The notes under the pieces are model-generated. The model saw only the letters and a list, made by a program, of their open reading frames with translations, was not told the DNA's origin and searched no databases. The translations under genes and the position numbers were made by a program. From contig DBOG01000014.1 of assembly GCA_002299915.1 (NCBI GenBank), forward strand, positions 1 to 64,000: a DNA stretch of 64,000 nucleotides, in the 5' to 3' direction. Positions 40,920 through 50,439 of this stretch are shown here, one piece after another. How positions within the stretch are numbered: the stretch's first letter is position 1; each line of letters opens with the position of its first letter. Source of the stretch: Proteobacteria bacterium UBA652 (GTDB lineage: Bacteria; Pseudomonadota; Gammaproteobacteria; Nitrosococcales; Methylophagaceae).

Positions 40920-42424
40920 TGTCAGAACATTATTTACTATCGATATTGATCTGGTTGCCTATTGTAGGCGGGCTGATTGTGTTGATGAAAGGCAATGCCC
41001 GCTGCATGCGAAAATCAGCGCTGACCTTTTCAGTACTGACTTTTATCGCGTCAATCTTGCTGTATACGGGATTTGATAACGGCACCCATCAAATGCAGTT
41101 TGTCGAACAACTATCGTGGATAAGCAGCTATGACATTAATTACTATCTCGGTGTCGATGGCTTTTCGATGCCCTTAATTATTTTGACCACCTTTTCAACG
41201 ATATTAGTCGTGGTGGCGGGCTGGGAAGTGATTCAAGATCGTGCCCATCAATATATGGCGGCGTTCCTGATAATGGAAGGCTTAATGATTGGCGTATTCT
41301 CCGCTTTAGATGCGGTGTTGTTCTATGTGTTTTTCGAGGCAATGCTCATTCCATTGTTTTTAGTCATCGGTATTTGGGGCGGGCCGAATCGAGTCTATGC
41401 GACGATTAAATTCTTCCTCTATACCTTCTTGGGCTCAGTCTTTTTACTGCTAGCTTTACTTTACTTGCATCGTGCATCGGGTAGCTTCTCTTTATTGGCA
41501 TTCCAAGATGTAGCCTTAACCATGACAGAGCAAACATGGTTGTTCTTTGCCTTTTTGATTGCCTTTGCGGTGAAAGTGCCGATGTGGCCAGTACACACCT
41601 GGTTGCCTGATGCGCATGTGGAAGCGCCAACAGGTGGCTCGGTTATTTTAGCCGCGATTACGCTGAAAATTGGCGGCTATGGCTTTATTCGATTTGTGTT
41701 GCCGATGTTACCTGATGCCAGCATGGCATTTGATTGGCTAGTGATTACTTTATCGCTGATTGCGGTGGTGTATATTGGTTTCGTTGCTTTGGCACAATCG
41801 GATATGAAGAAGCTGATTGCCTATTCTAGTATCGCGCATATGGGGTTTGTAACCTTGGGGTTATTTGCCATTTTTAGAATCATAGCGAATACGACAGATA
41901 CCACGGGTGCGATCTTAGCCGTTGAAGGCGCAATGGTGCAGATGATTTCTCATGGGTTAATTGCAGCGGCGATGTTCTTGAGCGTCGGCGTATTATATGA
42001 TCGTATGCATAGTCGTGAAATTGGTGCTTATGGTGGTGTTATTAATACGATGCCGCTGTTTGCAGGCTTTGCGGTGTTTTTTGCAATGGCAAATGCCGGC
42101 CTGCCAGGCACATCAGGTTTTGTGGGTGAATTTATGGTGATTTTAGCTGTATTCCAAGCCAATTTCTGGTTTGCCTTTTTGGCTGCGACCACCTTAATCT
42201 TAGGTGCCGCTTACACGCTGTGGATGGTGAAGCGGGTTATGTTTGGTGATATTGCCAATGACGGGGTGGCGGCATTGCAAGATGTGAATCGTCGAGAATT
42301 CTGGATGCTAGCTGTATTAGCGATGTTGGTACTAGTATTAGGCGTGTGGCCTGCACCGTTGGTCGATGTATTCCATGCATCCGTTGAGCATTTATTAACG
42401 CAAATTGGGCAGTCTAAATTATGA
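40916..42424 (+). CDS. nuoM: NADH-quinone oxidoreductase subunit M
   Basis: A 502-residue antiporter-like subunit with about 14 helices. The conserved Glu and Lys environments [20 protein letters not shown] and [20 protein letters not shown] are present, as is [14 protein letters not shown] 40916 shares ATGA with the nuoL stop; the upstream in-frame starts lie inside nuoL. ATG 40919 is an equally possible second start. Overlaps nuoN by 4 bases. Confidence 0.96.
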   Translation: MMSEHYLLSILIWLPIVGGLIVLMKGNARCMRKSALTFSVLTFIASILLYTGFDNGTHQMQFVEQLSWISSYDINYYLGVDGFSMPLIILTTFSTILVVVAGWEVIQDRAHQYMAAFLIMEGLMIGVFSALDAVLFYVFFEAMLIPLFLVIGIWGGPNRVYATIKFFLYTFLGSVFLLLALLYLHRASGSFSLLAFQDVALTMTEQTWLFFAFLIAFAVKVPMWPVHTWLPDAHVEAPTGGSVILAAITLKIGGYGFIRFVLPMLPDASMAFDWLVITLSLIAVVYIGFVALAQSDMKKLIAYSSIAHMGFVTLGLFAIFRIIANTTDTTGAILAVEGAMVQMISHGLIAAAMFLSVGVLYDRMHSREIGAYGGVINTMPLFAGFAVFFAMANAGLPGTSGFVGEFMVILAVFQANFWFAFLAATTLILGAAYTLWMVKRVMFGDIANDGVAALQDVNRREFWMLAVLAMLVLVLGVWPAPLVDVFHASVEHLLTQIGQSKL

Positions 42425-43773
42425 CCTTTTCTATTCCTAATATCGCGTTTGCGTTACCTGAAATGGTCTTACTGGGATTTGGTTGTGCGCTATTATTGAT
42501 TGTTGCCTATGTAGATAGGGCGCCACAGGGTAGTGGATTTATTGCTTACTGGTTTAGCCAAGCAACATTTGTGATCACGGGATTGGTGATTTTTCAGGGT
42601 ATGGGTGGAGAGGGCGGTCAAACCTTTAATGGCGGTTACATTAAAGATGGCTTGAGCGATATATTAAAACTTGCGATTTGCCTTATCAATATGGTGGTAT
42701 TGCTGTATTCCAGACATTACCTACAAGCCCGTGGTTTATTTACAGGCGCCTATTATATTCTCGCCGTATTCGCGACCTTAGGCATGTTGATTATGGTCTC
42801 TGCCTATCATTTTCTTACTTTGTATCTTGGTTTAGAGCTGTTATCGCTGTGTTTATATGCGATTGTGGCGATGCATCGCGATAATAAAATCGCCACCGAA
42901 GCGGCAATGAAATATTTCATTCTGGGTGCTTTGGCATCGGGTATGTTGCTATATGGCATGTCGATTATTTATGGTGCGACAGGCAGCCTTGCAATTCCAG
43001 AGGTGGCGGAAGCCATTCTGAGTGGCTCGGTGAATCGTGTGGTGCTCAACTTTGGTTTAGTTTTCTTAGTGGTCGGCATTGGCTTCAAATTAGGTGCGGT
43101 ACCTTTTCATATGTGGTTGCCAGATGTGTATGATGGCGCCCCCACGGCAATGACCTTATTTATCGCGACAGCGCCTAAAATAGCGGGTTTTGCAATGATT
43201 ATCCGCTTATTGGCAGAAGGCTTAGGCGGAGCGCATGCACATTGGCAGACTTTGCTGATCATTTTAGCGGTATTATCGATGGTAATTGGTAATCTAGCCG
43301 CAATTGCCCAAACGAATATTAAACGTATGTTAGCGTATTCCACTATTTCCCATGTTGGATTTATTTTATTGGGTGTATTGGTCGGCACAGCAGAAGGTTA
43401 TGCCGCAGCGATGTTTTATGTGTTGGCATATGTATTGATGACCTTGGGTGGCTTTGGCATGATTTTACTGATGAGTCGCGCCGGATTTGAAGCAGATAAT
43501 ATTACCGATTATCAAGGGCTGGGGCAGCGTTATCCATGGTTTGCCATGATGATGATGATTTTGATGTTCTCAATGGCGGGGGTGCCACCGATGGTGGGGT
43601 TCTTTGCTAAGTTCGCAGTAATCAATGCCGCTGTTGACGCGGGGTTGATGCCGATTGCCATTGTTGCACCCAAAACATTCCAATGGGCGCTCAGTGTGAA
43701 TGCCTTAGCCGTGTTAGGATTGGGTTTCTTTCCAGGTGCACTGTTGGCGCTGTGCACACGCATATTTATGTAG
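42421..43773 (+). CDS. nuoN: NADH-quinone oxidoreductase subunit N
   Basis: A 450-residue antiporter-like subunit with about 14 helices, last of the canonical Nuo series. Typical blocks are [40 protein letters not shown] and [18 protein letters not shown]-terminal cysteine-containing end, ALCTRIFM, is slightly short. A DUF2818 gene follows after 7 bases. Confidence 0.96.
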   Translation: MTFSIPNIAFALPEMVLLGFGCALLLIVAYVDRAPQGSGFIAYWFSQATFVITGLVIFQGMGGEGGQTFNGGYIKDGLSDILKLAICLINMVVLLYSRHYLQARGLFTGAYYILAVFATLGMLIMVSAYHFLTLYLGLELLSLCLYAIVAMHRDNKIATEAAMKYFILGALASGMLLYGMSIIYGATGSLAIPEVAEAILSGSVNRVVLNFGLVFLVVGIGFKLGAVPFHMWLPDVYDGAPTAMTLFIATAPKIAGFAMIIRLLAEGLGGAHAHWQTLLIILAVLSMVIGNLAAIAQTNIKRMLAYSTISHVGFILLGVLVGTAEGYAAAMFYVLAYVLMTLGGFGMILLMSRAGFEADNITDYQGLGQRYPWFAMMMMILMFSMAGVPPMVGFFAKFAVINAAVDAGLMPIAIVAPKTFQWALSVNALAVLGLGFFPGALLALCTRIFM

Positions 43774-43780
43774 GTAATTA

Positions 43781-44089
43781 ATGACAACGCTGTTAATTTT
43801 AACTTTTCTAATCGCCGCTAGCCTGCCTTTTATAACGCAACGCTTATTCCTGTTTTGGCCCCGATCAGCAGGTAAATCTGTCGGTCTGCGGTTATTAGAA
43901 CTACTGGTGTTTTATGGTTTCTGCATGCTGATTGCACGTGGATTGGAATCGCGCTTTTCAGGTGATATTTATCCACAAACATGGGAATTTTACGTTACGA
44001 CCTTTTGCTTCTTTTTAGTGTTGGCGGTGCCGAGTGTGATTTATCGCTATCAGTGGTTGCCAGCACAAGCAAAAGCACGCGACAGTTGA
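43781..44089 (+). CDS. DUF2818 family membrane protein
   Basis: A 102-residue protein with three membrane segments matching DUF2818: RLFLFWPRSAGKSVGLRLLE, YGFCMLIARGLESRF and the C-terminal WEFYVTTFCFFLVLAVPSVI. Genes of this family frequently follow nuoN in beta- and gammaproteobacteria, so a complex I accessory role has been guessed, but none is established to my knowledge. It is convergent with rluD; the stops are 8 bases apart and I see no clear terminator between them. Confidence 0.85.
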   Translation: MTTLLILTFLIAASLPFITQRLFLFWPRSAGKSVGLRLLELLVFYGFCMLIARGLESRFSGDIYPQTWEFYVTTFCFFLVLAVPSVIYRYQWLPAQAKARDS

Positions 44090-44097
44090 GTTTTAAA

Positions 44098-45072
44098 TTA
44101 ACGCTTTTCAGTGGCAGCTTGTCGCTGATCTGTCGCCAATACAGCTAGCATCTGTTCCATGTCTTCAGGCAGTACAGCATGCCAGATCACATTTTCACCC
44201 GTCGTTGGGTGTACAAAGCCAAGCGTTGCCGCATGGAGCGCTTGGCGACGGAAACCTTGCACGACAGTACGGAATGCTTCATCCGTATTTTTAGGTAATT
44301 TCAATCGTCCACCATAAACAGGATCACCCAATAAAGGATAGCGGATATGTGCCATATGCACGCGGATTTGGTGGGTACGGCCTGTTTCCAGCTTACACGT
44401 AATATGCGTATGCCCCCGAAAGCGCGTAACAACACGATAATGGGTAACAGCATGCTTGCCCGAATCGGTGACTGTCATCTTTTTACGATCGATATGATGG
44501 CGGCCAACAGGCTCATCCACTATCCCGCCTGCTGTCATCACACCACACACAATCGCCTGATATTCACGGATCACCGTGCGTTTTTGTAGTTGCGTAGTCA
44601 AGGAATGATGTGCAGGCAATGTTTTTGCCACCATGAGCAGCCCTGTGGTGCTTTTATCAATCCGATGGATAATACCCGCGCGTGGCAGTGTCTCTAATTG
44701 TGGAACATGATGCAATAAGGCATTCACCAGCGTACCATTTTGGTTACCCGCGCCGGGATGCACCACCAAACCGGCTGGTTTATTAATGATAATGACATCA
44801 TCATCTTCATACACCACATCTAAGCTAATCGGTTCTGCCGTCCAATTTTCATCGGCCACTTCAATCGTCGCATTGATTTCAATCTGCTCGCCACCCATTA
44901 CTTTATCGCGCGGCCGCAGTGTTTCGCCATTCACACTCACATAGCCTTGCTTAATCCAGCCAGTAAGCCGACCACGGGAATAATCAGGGAATACTTGTGC
45001 CAAAGCCTGATCAAGGCGCATACCCGCGAGTTCATCAGGGATTGTATCGGCAAGGTGGAGAGAATCAGACAT
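44098..45072 (-). CDS. rluD: 23S rRNA pseudouridine synthase RluD
   Basis: A 324-residue pseudouridine synthase. An N-terminal S4-like RNA-binding domain (GMRLDQALAQVFPDYSRGRLTGWI) precedes the RluA-type catalytic domain with Asp in GIIHRIDKSTTGLL and the family block RTHQIRVHMAHI. RluD modifies U1911, U1915 and U1917 of helix 69, important for ribosome assembly and release. The substrate is inferred from similarity to RluD rather than RluC. It is transcribed toward the nuo operon end. Confidence 0.93.
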   Translation of the reverse strand: MSDSLHLADTIPDELAGMRLDQALAQVFPDYSRGRLTGWIKQGYVSVNGETLRPRDKVMGGEQIEINATIEVADENWTAEPISLDVVYEDDDVIIINKPAGLVVHPGAGNQNGTLVNALLHHVPQLETLPRAGIIHRIDKSTTGLLMVAKTLPAHHSLTTQLQKRTVIREYQAIVCGVMTAGGIVDEPVGRHHIDRKKMTVTDSGKHAVTHYRVVTRFRGHTHITCKLETGRTHQIRVHMAHIRYPLLGDPVYGGRLKLPKNTDEAFRTVVQGFRRQALHAATLGFVHPTTGENVIWHAVLPEDMEQMLAVLATDQRQAATEKR

Positions 45073-45179
45073 GTTTTTTTTGTGTTTTTATAGTATAAGA
45101 GGCGCATTATACCGTAGGTTGATTGAACTATTAGCTGGAAAATTGTAAATGAAGTATATCGGCGTAGATTTTTTTACCG

Positions 45180-45450
45180 ATGAATACGACAATGATAGGG
45201 ATAGCACAGTCGGCAGATGCGCGCGCATACATTATTAACACCTTCCTGTGCGGCTGGTCATGCTACAAATCGACATAGTGTGAAGGACAATATTGATTCA
45301 CTGGCTGGAATAAAGGCCGAGAAAATTATCAAGCGGCTAGCGCAGTTTGGGAATGGAGAACGTGAATCAACAGTGATGCATCATTTTTCTGTAGGTTACA
45401 CTGAAGCTGAGGTTGTGAAGATGGCGAATTATTTTGAGGAGCAGGAATAA
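45180..45450 (+). pseudogene. Decayed c-type cytochrome (class I, sulfide-dehydrogenase-subunit-like)
   Basis: The 77-residue frame from 45217 has the shape of a small class I cytochrome c: LLTPSCAAGHATNRHSVKD, then AEKIIKRLAQFGNGERESTVMHHFSVGYTEAEV and a final MANYFEEQ. The distal Met ligand region (TVMHH) is kept. The heme motif should be CAACH but reads CAAGH: the second Cys is Gly (GGT), so heme attachment is lost. The signal-peptide-like sequence (IAQSADARA, from 45204) is in another frame, so at least one frameshift exists. The sequence resembles FccA-type or c553-like cytochromes. The end holds the ribosome site of the next gene. Confidence 0.65.
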
Positions 45451-45451
45451 A

Positions 45452-46672
45452 TTGAATATTTTTAATATAGCTTGGCTGAGTTTTATTTTATGTTTATCAG
45501 GCTCGGCCTTAGCGGTGGATTTTGATGTAACCCTGTCACCACCCATACTAGATAACCCTATTGAAATCTCAATTCCATCAGATGCGGGCGGCTTAGCTGA
45601 CCCACTTCGATTTGTGCCTGACTGGGCTGCATATAGTGCCTGTGGTGCTGGTGGAATTTATCTATTTAATCTCAATCTTCCTGCATATCAAAATAAGGAT
45701 TTCTTGATTACTTTTGATGGTGATGCGCCGCTTGCTTATCCGGTTCTTATTTGGGGCGGGAGAAATGTTATTGTTAGAGGCTTGGATATTAAACTGGAAA
45801 CAGAAGCTGGAAATGAGGCGGGCGCTCTCGTGTTACATACACCGGGGCATCCAGAGGTCGCTAATCCCCATCCTATTGTGCCAACATGCCGTGGGTTAGG
45901 TTTAAACCGAAATAGTAATTCAACTCACTGGATTGAAGGCCTACATTTAGATACCAATGGGCATGATGCAGATGGCATTGTTATTGCTGGCCCTGCAAGT
46001 GCTGGCAGCTCAAAAGTGGTGATACAAAACGCGTTAATTGAGGGTATTGAAGGATATTATTACCTTCATGGTGATATTTTACAGACACAATCTGGACATT
46101 TGAATGAATTGGCATTTGAAAATGTAACGATGCGGCAAGCATCGGAGGGCGTGACGCTGTCATATCCTGTGAATAATTTAATACTGCGAAATGTGGATTA
46201 CGATACTGATACACGGTTTGATTCGGATGATCCAGGGGATAGTGCATATGGTGGGGCTGTTGCCGCGACTAACGTCCAAGAGACTTATACGCTAGAAAAC
46301 CTTTACGTTAAGTATAAAAATGAAGGTGAATTCTGGGTGCTCATACAAGATCAACATTTTACATCGCCTGCTCAAGCGGGAACAGTGGTTTATGGTGTTA
46401 CGACCGTATATAACCCAGAAGTTATTTACAATGCCGCCCCACCAGGAGGAGATTATGCCCCTGCCAACTTGGTTGGTCGATTTTATGAGCAACAAATAAG
46501 CGAGCCAGTAATGGGTGAGTGTGATGGCGTGTCAGGGGTTAATATTAATGATGTTATTTGTGTGATCAATCAGATATTGAATTCAACGAGTTCGACTGTT
46601 GGAGAATGTGATGGTCAGCCTGGCATTAATATCAATGATGTCATTTGCACGATAAATGAAGTATTGAATTAA
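45452..46672 (+). CDS. Secreted beta-helix protein with two C-terminal dockerin-like repeats
   Basis: A 406-residue protein with a signal peptide (SFILCLSGSALA). The middle has the strand-turn periodicity of right-handed parallel beta-helix proteins: VIVRGLDIKLE, KVVIQNALIEGIEG, LAFENVTMRQASEGV, LILRNVDY and YTLENLYVKY. Such folds occur in pectate-lyase-like enzymes and adhesins; no catalytic set is identified. The C-terminus has two repeats, GECDGVSGVNINDVICVIN and GECDGQPGININDVICTIN. The start is TTG 45452 with AGGA ahead, inside the end of the cytochrome remnant; TTG 45434 is less suitable. The last 50 residues match the tails at the window's left end. Confidence 0.75.
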   Translation: MNIFNIAWLSFILCLSGSALAVDFDVTLSPPILDNPIEISIPSDAGGLADPLRFVPDWAAYSACGAGGIYLFNLNLPAYQNKDFLITFDGDAPLAYPVLIWGGRNVIVRGLDIKLETEAGNEAGALVLHTPGHPEVANPHPIVPTCRGLGLNRNSNSTHWIEGLHLDTNGHDADGIVIAGPASAGSSKVVIQNALIEGIEGYYYLHGDILQTQSGHLNELAFENVTMRQASEGVTLSYPVNNLILRNVDYDTDTRFDSDDPGDSAYGGAVAATNVQETYTLENLYVKYKNEGEFWVLIQDQHFTSPAQAGTVVYGVTTVYNPEVIYNAAPPGGDYAPANLVGRFYEQQISEPVMGECDGVSGVNINDVICVINQILNSTSSTVGECDGQPGININDVICTINEVLN

Positions 46673-46690
46673 TCATCATTAAACCGTAGT

Positions 46691-47515
46691 TTATTTTTTC
46701 TGGCAACGAGAACAAAAATAAGTCGCCCTTTGGCCTAGTTGGATAAGCTGGATGGCTTGCATACACTTCACACAGGGTTCATTGGCGCGACCATAGACGG
46801 TGAGTTGTTGGCTGAAATAGCCGGGTTTGCCATCGCTTTGGCTGAAGTCTTTTAGGGTGGTGCCGCCGGCTTTGATGGCTTGGGTGAGCACTTGTTTAAT
46901 GGTGCTAGCCAATAGTGCGCTTTGTTTTTTCGTTATTTTTCCTGCCGGTTTCTCTGGGTGGATATTGGCGAGAAATAAGGCTTCATTGGCATAGATATTC
47001 CCAACACCAACAACAATTTTGCCATCCATAATAAAGCCTTTGATATTGCAGCGTCGGTTGCGGCTTTTCTGGTAGAGTAAATCTGTATCAAATTCATCGC
47101 TAAGTGGCTCGGGGCCGAGATGTTGGATGAGAGTATGTTGCTCAATGGGCTCATCTGTCCAGAGAATAGCACCGAACCGCCGTGGATCGGTGAGGCGCAG
47201 CACTTTTTGATTGCTAAATTGAATATCTAGGTGATCATGTTTTTCGGGTTCGGGAATCGGCGGGGAGAGGATCCGTAAGTGACCTGACATGCCGAGATGG
47301 AGAATCAAGGTGCTGCCACAATTTGATTCTAATAGACAATATTTGGCTCGGCGATATACGCGGCTGATGATTTTATCTTGCAGTGTATTGGCGAGATCGT
47401 TCGGTACCGGCCAGCGGAGTTGATGATGGCGGGTCGTGGTGGCAATGATCGTTTTACCTTCGATATGCGGTGCGATGCCACGGCAGGTGGTTTCAACTTC
47501 AGGTAATTCAGGCAT
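46691..47515 (-). CDS. mutM: Formamidopyrimidine-DNA glycosylase (MutM/Fpg)
   Basis: A 275-residue bifunctional glycosylase/lyase that removes 8-oxoguanine and formamidopyrimidines. The mature N-terminus is PELPEVETTCRGI with catalytic Pro2 and Glu3; LILHLGMSGHLRIL is the next conserved block. The C-terminal zinc finger pairs CVKC with CSRC. The start is ATG 47515; longer frames to 47542 lack the Pro2. It overlaps the DUF4340 gene by 8 bases, which makes it the last gene of the ABC transporter operon. Confidence 0.95.
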   Translation of the reverse strand: MPELPEVETTCRGIAPHIEGKTIIATTTRHHQLRWPVPNDLANTLQDKIISRVYRRAKYCLLESNCGSTLILHLGMSGHLRILSPPIPEPEKHDHLDIQFSNQKVLRLTDPRRFGAILWTDEPIEQHTLIQHLGPEPLSDEFDTDLLYQKSRNRRCNIKGFIMDGKIVVGVGNIYANEALFLANIHPEKPAGKITKKQSALLASTIKQVLTQAIKAGGTTLKDFSQSDGKPGYFSQQLTVYGRANEPCVKCMQAIQLIQLGQRATYFCSRCQKK

Positions 47516-48371
47516 CGGGAAACAGCTGCGTTTTGATGGCAATGGGGAAATGATATTGCAGTTTGTGTTGATGCTGTTGGAGGATCATTGCTTTTTCTGT
47601 GAATTGGATATGATAGTTGATAGGCGTATCGTCGCCTTCGAGCTGGAGGCTGAGTGTTGCACCTGCCTCTGCTGGTGGTTGTTTTACAATCTGCAGGTTG
47701 GCTGCTTGCGTGTGTTGCCATGCGGTGAGTAGGGCTCCTATTTGGTCTGGATTGAGTGTGTTATCGCTGCTGGTCCAGTGGCCTTCGACTTGTGATAAAA
47801 AACCATCGGGCCGCTCTAATCCGATCCAGCTGACATGAAGCAGGCGAGGCTGTTTATTACTTAACGATGGAATAAGTTGATTATCAAGGAAGCTACTGGG
47901 ATTAGCGAGTAATAAGGGATAGATACGATCAGCAATCAGATAGACTTTGTGTTGGTGATGAAGATAGCGCTGTTTATTGAGGGGAGATGTGTTGCCAAAT
48001 TCAAATAGATGGTGATCGAGCAGAAGTTGGATTTGTGGAGGGGAAAGACCAAAAGGTGAGAGATCAAGATCATCGGATTGTTGGCTAAAGACGGGCGTGT
48101 TAAGTAAATCTAAGATAAATTGAATACGATTTGGATTGGCTTTGGCTAGTACAGGCGAAATCAGGTGCCAGTCGCCCTGTGTTGTGGATTTCACTAATAG
48201 AAGATCATTATGTTGCCGCTGAATGTGAATACGATTGATGCTGTCAGTTTGGATTTGGGTAAGTTGTTGGGGGCTGGATATTGTTGGCGGGCGCTGAGTA
48301 AGCCAGAAGAGACCAGAAATCAGTAGTAATAAGCCGATATTAATAAGGAATGATTTACGCATTAGTCTCAT
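47508..48371 (-). CDS. DUF4340 domain protein
   Basis: A 287-residue protein with an N-terminal membrane anchor (FLINIGLLLLISGLFWL) and a periplasmic DUF4340 domain. Recurring beta-helix-beta units are seen around NRIHIQRQHNDLLLVKSTTQGDWHL and LFEFGNTSPLNKQRYLHHQHKVYLI. DUF4340 proteins are regularly encoded after GldG-like genes in ABC systems of unknown substrate. ATG 48371 overlaps the GldG-like stop (ATGA) and is preferred. The end overlaps mutM. Function unknown. Confidence 0.82.
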   Translation of the reverse strand: MRLMRKSFLINIGLLLLISGLFWLTQRPPTISSPQQLTQIQTDSINRIHIQRQHNDLLLVKSTTQGDWHLISPVLAKANPNRIQFILDLLNTPVFSQQSDDLDLSPFGLSPPQIQLLLDHHLFEFGNTSPLNKQRYLHHQHKVYLIADRIYPLLLANPSSFLDNQLIPSLSNKQPRLLHVSWIGLERPDGFLSQVEGHWTSSDNTLNPDQIGALLTAWQHTQAANLQIVKQPPAEAGATLSLQLEGDDTPINYHIQFTEKAMILQQHQHKLQYHFPIAIKTQLFPDA

Positions 48372-49702
48372 CGATGTCGACGACGCCACCAGATAACAGT
48401 ACCGATGATGAGTAATAAGATAGGTAGCGCAAGAAAGAAGCCAAGCCCAATTACCATACTGTGTGTTTTACTTAGACTGAGTTGGATGTCATTGCCTGTT
48501 TTTATGGGGATTTGAATCAGCGCATCATCGCCCACCAACCAGTTTATCAGTGCAATTCCGAGATCGAGATTACTGGCATTACCAAGATAGGCATTACTGA
48601 GAAAATCCCCATCACCAATAATGGCAATCCGTTGTTGTTCTTCACTGAGCAATAAGCCAATATCAAAGGGGCCAATACCGTCTACCATTTCATCAAATTC
48701 GGGTGGCTTGGATGTGCTTTCTATATCAGACCAGACATTTTCTTTGCTGGTGAGTAGGGGAAACGCTTGCCAGTGGTGGGAGGCACTTTCCTGGTATCTT
48801 ACACCAACGGCATGGGGAAATAAGGTGACGGAAGGTACGGCTTGACCGATAGGATGATCGGCATAGCGGCTGATAATTATAAATTTCGGATCGCTGATGC
48901 CGAGTAATTCACCATTGGGATCAATCAGAGTACCTGGGGTGAATTGGATATTCAGTTGTTCAGCAAGGGCCGCAAGGTGTGTATTTGATTCTGGCTCTGT
49001 TAACCAGAGTAAATTACCGCCTTGTTCAATAAATGCTTTCACAATATCAATTTCACCTGGTAGCCAAGCTGTTTCTGGGCTGGCAATGACGAGCACAGCC
49101 GTATTGTCGGGGATCTGGCTATGCTCAGCAAGATTGAGCGTACGTGATTGGAAGCCTTTTTGATGGAGTTGTTGCTGCCAAAGGTTTAGACCAAAGTTGG
49201 CATCAGACAACGGGCGTTCACCATGCCCCTCAGTGAAGATGAGCCAGTGTGCTGCATCACGTGAGATACGGATAAGTGCATTGGTTAGCGATTGTTCTGA
49301 GAGATCATAAACATGTTCTTGGCGCGTATCACGCTGGACGATGATTTCACCTTCCTGCTGAATATTGAATTCACGCACTTGATCGGGGGCGAAATTAGGA
49401 TCGATATAGTGTAGTTCAAGTAAGGGGTTTTGTGTCTGATAGCGATCAAATTGCGCAGTAATAGCAGGCTTGAGATCGCTATTATTGCTGATAAATGCGG
49501 TAATCGTTATAGGTTCTTTGATCTGTTTGAGTAGTGTTATTGTCGTCTCTGATAGGCTGTGGCGTTGGGTGGCAGTCCAATCGCTGTGTTGATTCGTTTG
49601 GATGGAGAGCTTGGCGAGTAATGTCGTTGCAAGCAAAACCAATAGATAGAAGATAATGGTTTGGAAGCGTAAATGGCGGGTATTTTTATGCGTGATATTC
49701 AT
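48368..49702 (-). CDS. GldG-like ABC transporter auxiliary protein
   Basis: A 444-residue protein with an N-terminal membrane helix (TIIFYLLVLLATTLLAKL), a large extracytoplasmic domain and a C-terminal membrane helix (MVIGLGFFLALPILLLIIGTVIWW) ending in Arg-rich residues. The domain corresponds to the GldG/ABC auxiliary (DUF4350-like) family, with LIFTEGHGERPLSDANFG and IAIIGDGDFLSNAYLGNA as typical blocks. In Bacteroidetes GldG works with the GldA ATPase and GldF permease in gliding. Proteobacterial versions are uncharacterised. It overlaps both neighbours by 4 bases. Confidence 0.85.
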   Translation of the reverse strand: MNITHKNTRHLRFQTIIFYLLVLLATTLLAKLSIQTNQHSDWTATQRHSLSETTITLLKQIKEPITITAFISNNSDLKPAITAQFDRYQTQNPLLELHYIDPNFAPDQVREFNIQQEGEIIVQRDTRQEHVYDLSEQSLTNALIRISRDAAHWLIFTEGHGERPLSDANFGLNLWQQQLHQKGFQSRTLNLAEHSQIPDNTAVLVIASPETAWLPGEIDIVKAFIEQGGNLLWLTEPESNTHLAALAEQLNIQFTPGTLIDPNGELLGISDPKFIIISRYADHPIGQAVPSVTLFPHAVGVRYQESASHHWQAFPLLTSKENVWSDIESTSKPPEFDEMVDGIGPFDIGLLLSEEQQRIAIIGDGDFLSNAYLGNASNLDLGIALINWLVGDDALIQIPIKTGNDIQLSLSKTHSMVIGLGFFLALPILLLIIGTVIWWRRRHR

Positions 49703-50439
49703 GATGACAGCCGCATACTATTAAGGTGACGGATAGTCAGAATAAGGCAGAGACCAGTAAGCAAGAGGAAGTAAGCGATATCACTGGTATTTACATCGCC
49801 TTGCAGTAGGGGATTTAAGTGGGTGGGAATGGCGAACCAGTTGAGAACACTGGCACCATCGCTACTGTTTGAGCTGAATAGCCAGAGTAAAAAGAGGCTG
49901 GCAAAGGTGCTAATGGCAGCAATAATAGGTTGTTTTGTGAGCGAGGAAAAATACAGGCCTACGGCAGTAAAGCTAGCAACTAATAGTACGAGACCCAGTA
50001 AGCCTGCAGCGAGTTGGCCATAATCTAAGTGACTGCCCAACGCAAGCGATAAGGGCATTAAGCTGACCATACACAATAAAATAATAAAGAAGGCAAAAGT
50101 ACCCAGGAATTTTCCAATGACTAATGCCGACATGGAAAGAGGGGCAGAAAAAAGCAGGGGAAGTGTTCCATTTTGACGTTCTTCGGCAATCAGTCGCATC
50201 GTGATCAGTGGGGTTATGAGTAGTAATATCAGTGCGGCATTATTCAATAACATGGTTGCAACCAACTCGGTAACCCCGGGTGCACCTGGAATAGTGACAA
50301 GCTGAGATTGAAAACTGAGGAAATAATCAACATGACTGAGGAAAAGATAGGCCAAAATCAACTGGGTGAGAGCTAAAATAACCCATGCCAAGGGTGATAA
50401 AAATAGGCGGTAGAGTTCATTGCGAGCGAGCGAAATCAT
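49699..50439 (-). CDS. ABC-2 type transporter permease
   Basis: A 246-residue permease with six hydrophobic segments and the GldF/ABC-2 layout: an N-terminal helix (LAWVILALTQLILAYLFL), a loop with QLVTIPGAPGVTELVATML, then MRLIAEERQNGTLPLLFSAPLS, which is the typical coupling region. It overlaps the ATPase gene upstream and the GldG-like gene downstream by 4 bases each. The substrate is not known. Confidence 0.9.
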   Translation of the reverse strand: MISLARNELYRLFLSPLAWVILALTQLILAYLFLSHVDYFLSFQSQLVTIPGAPGVTELVATMLLNNAALILLLITPLITMRLIAEERQNGTLPLLFSAPLSMSALVIGKFLGTFAFFIILLCMVSLMPLSLALGSHLDYGQLAAGLLGLVLLVASFTAVGLYFSSLTKQPIIAAISTFASLFLLWLFSSNSSDGASVLNWFAIPTHLNPLLQGDVNTSDIAYFLLLTGLCLILTIRHLNSMRLSS

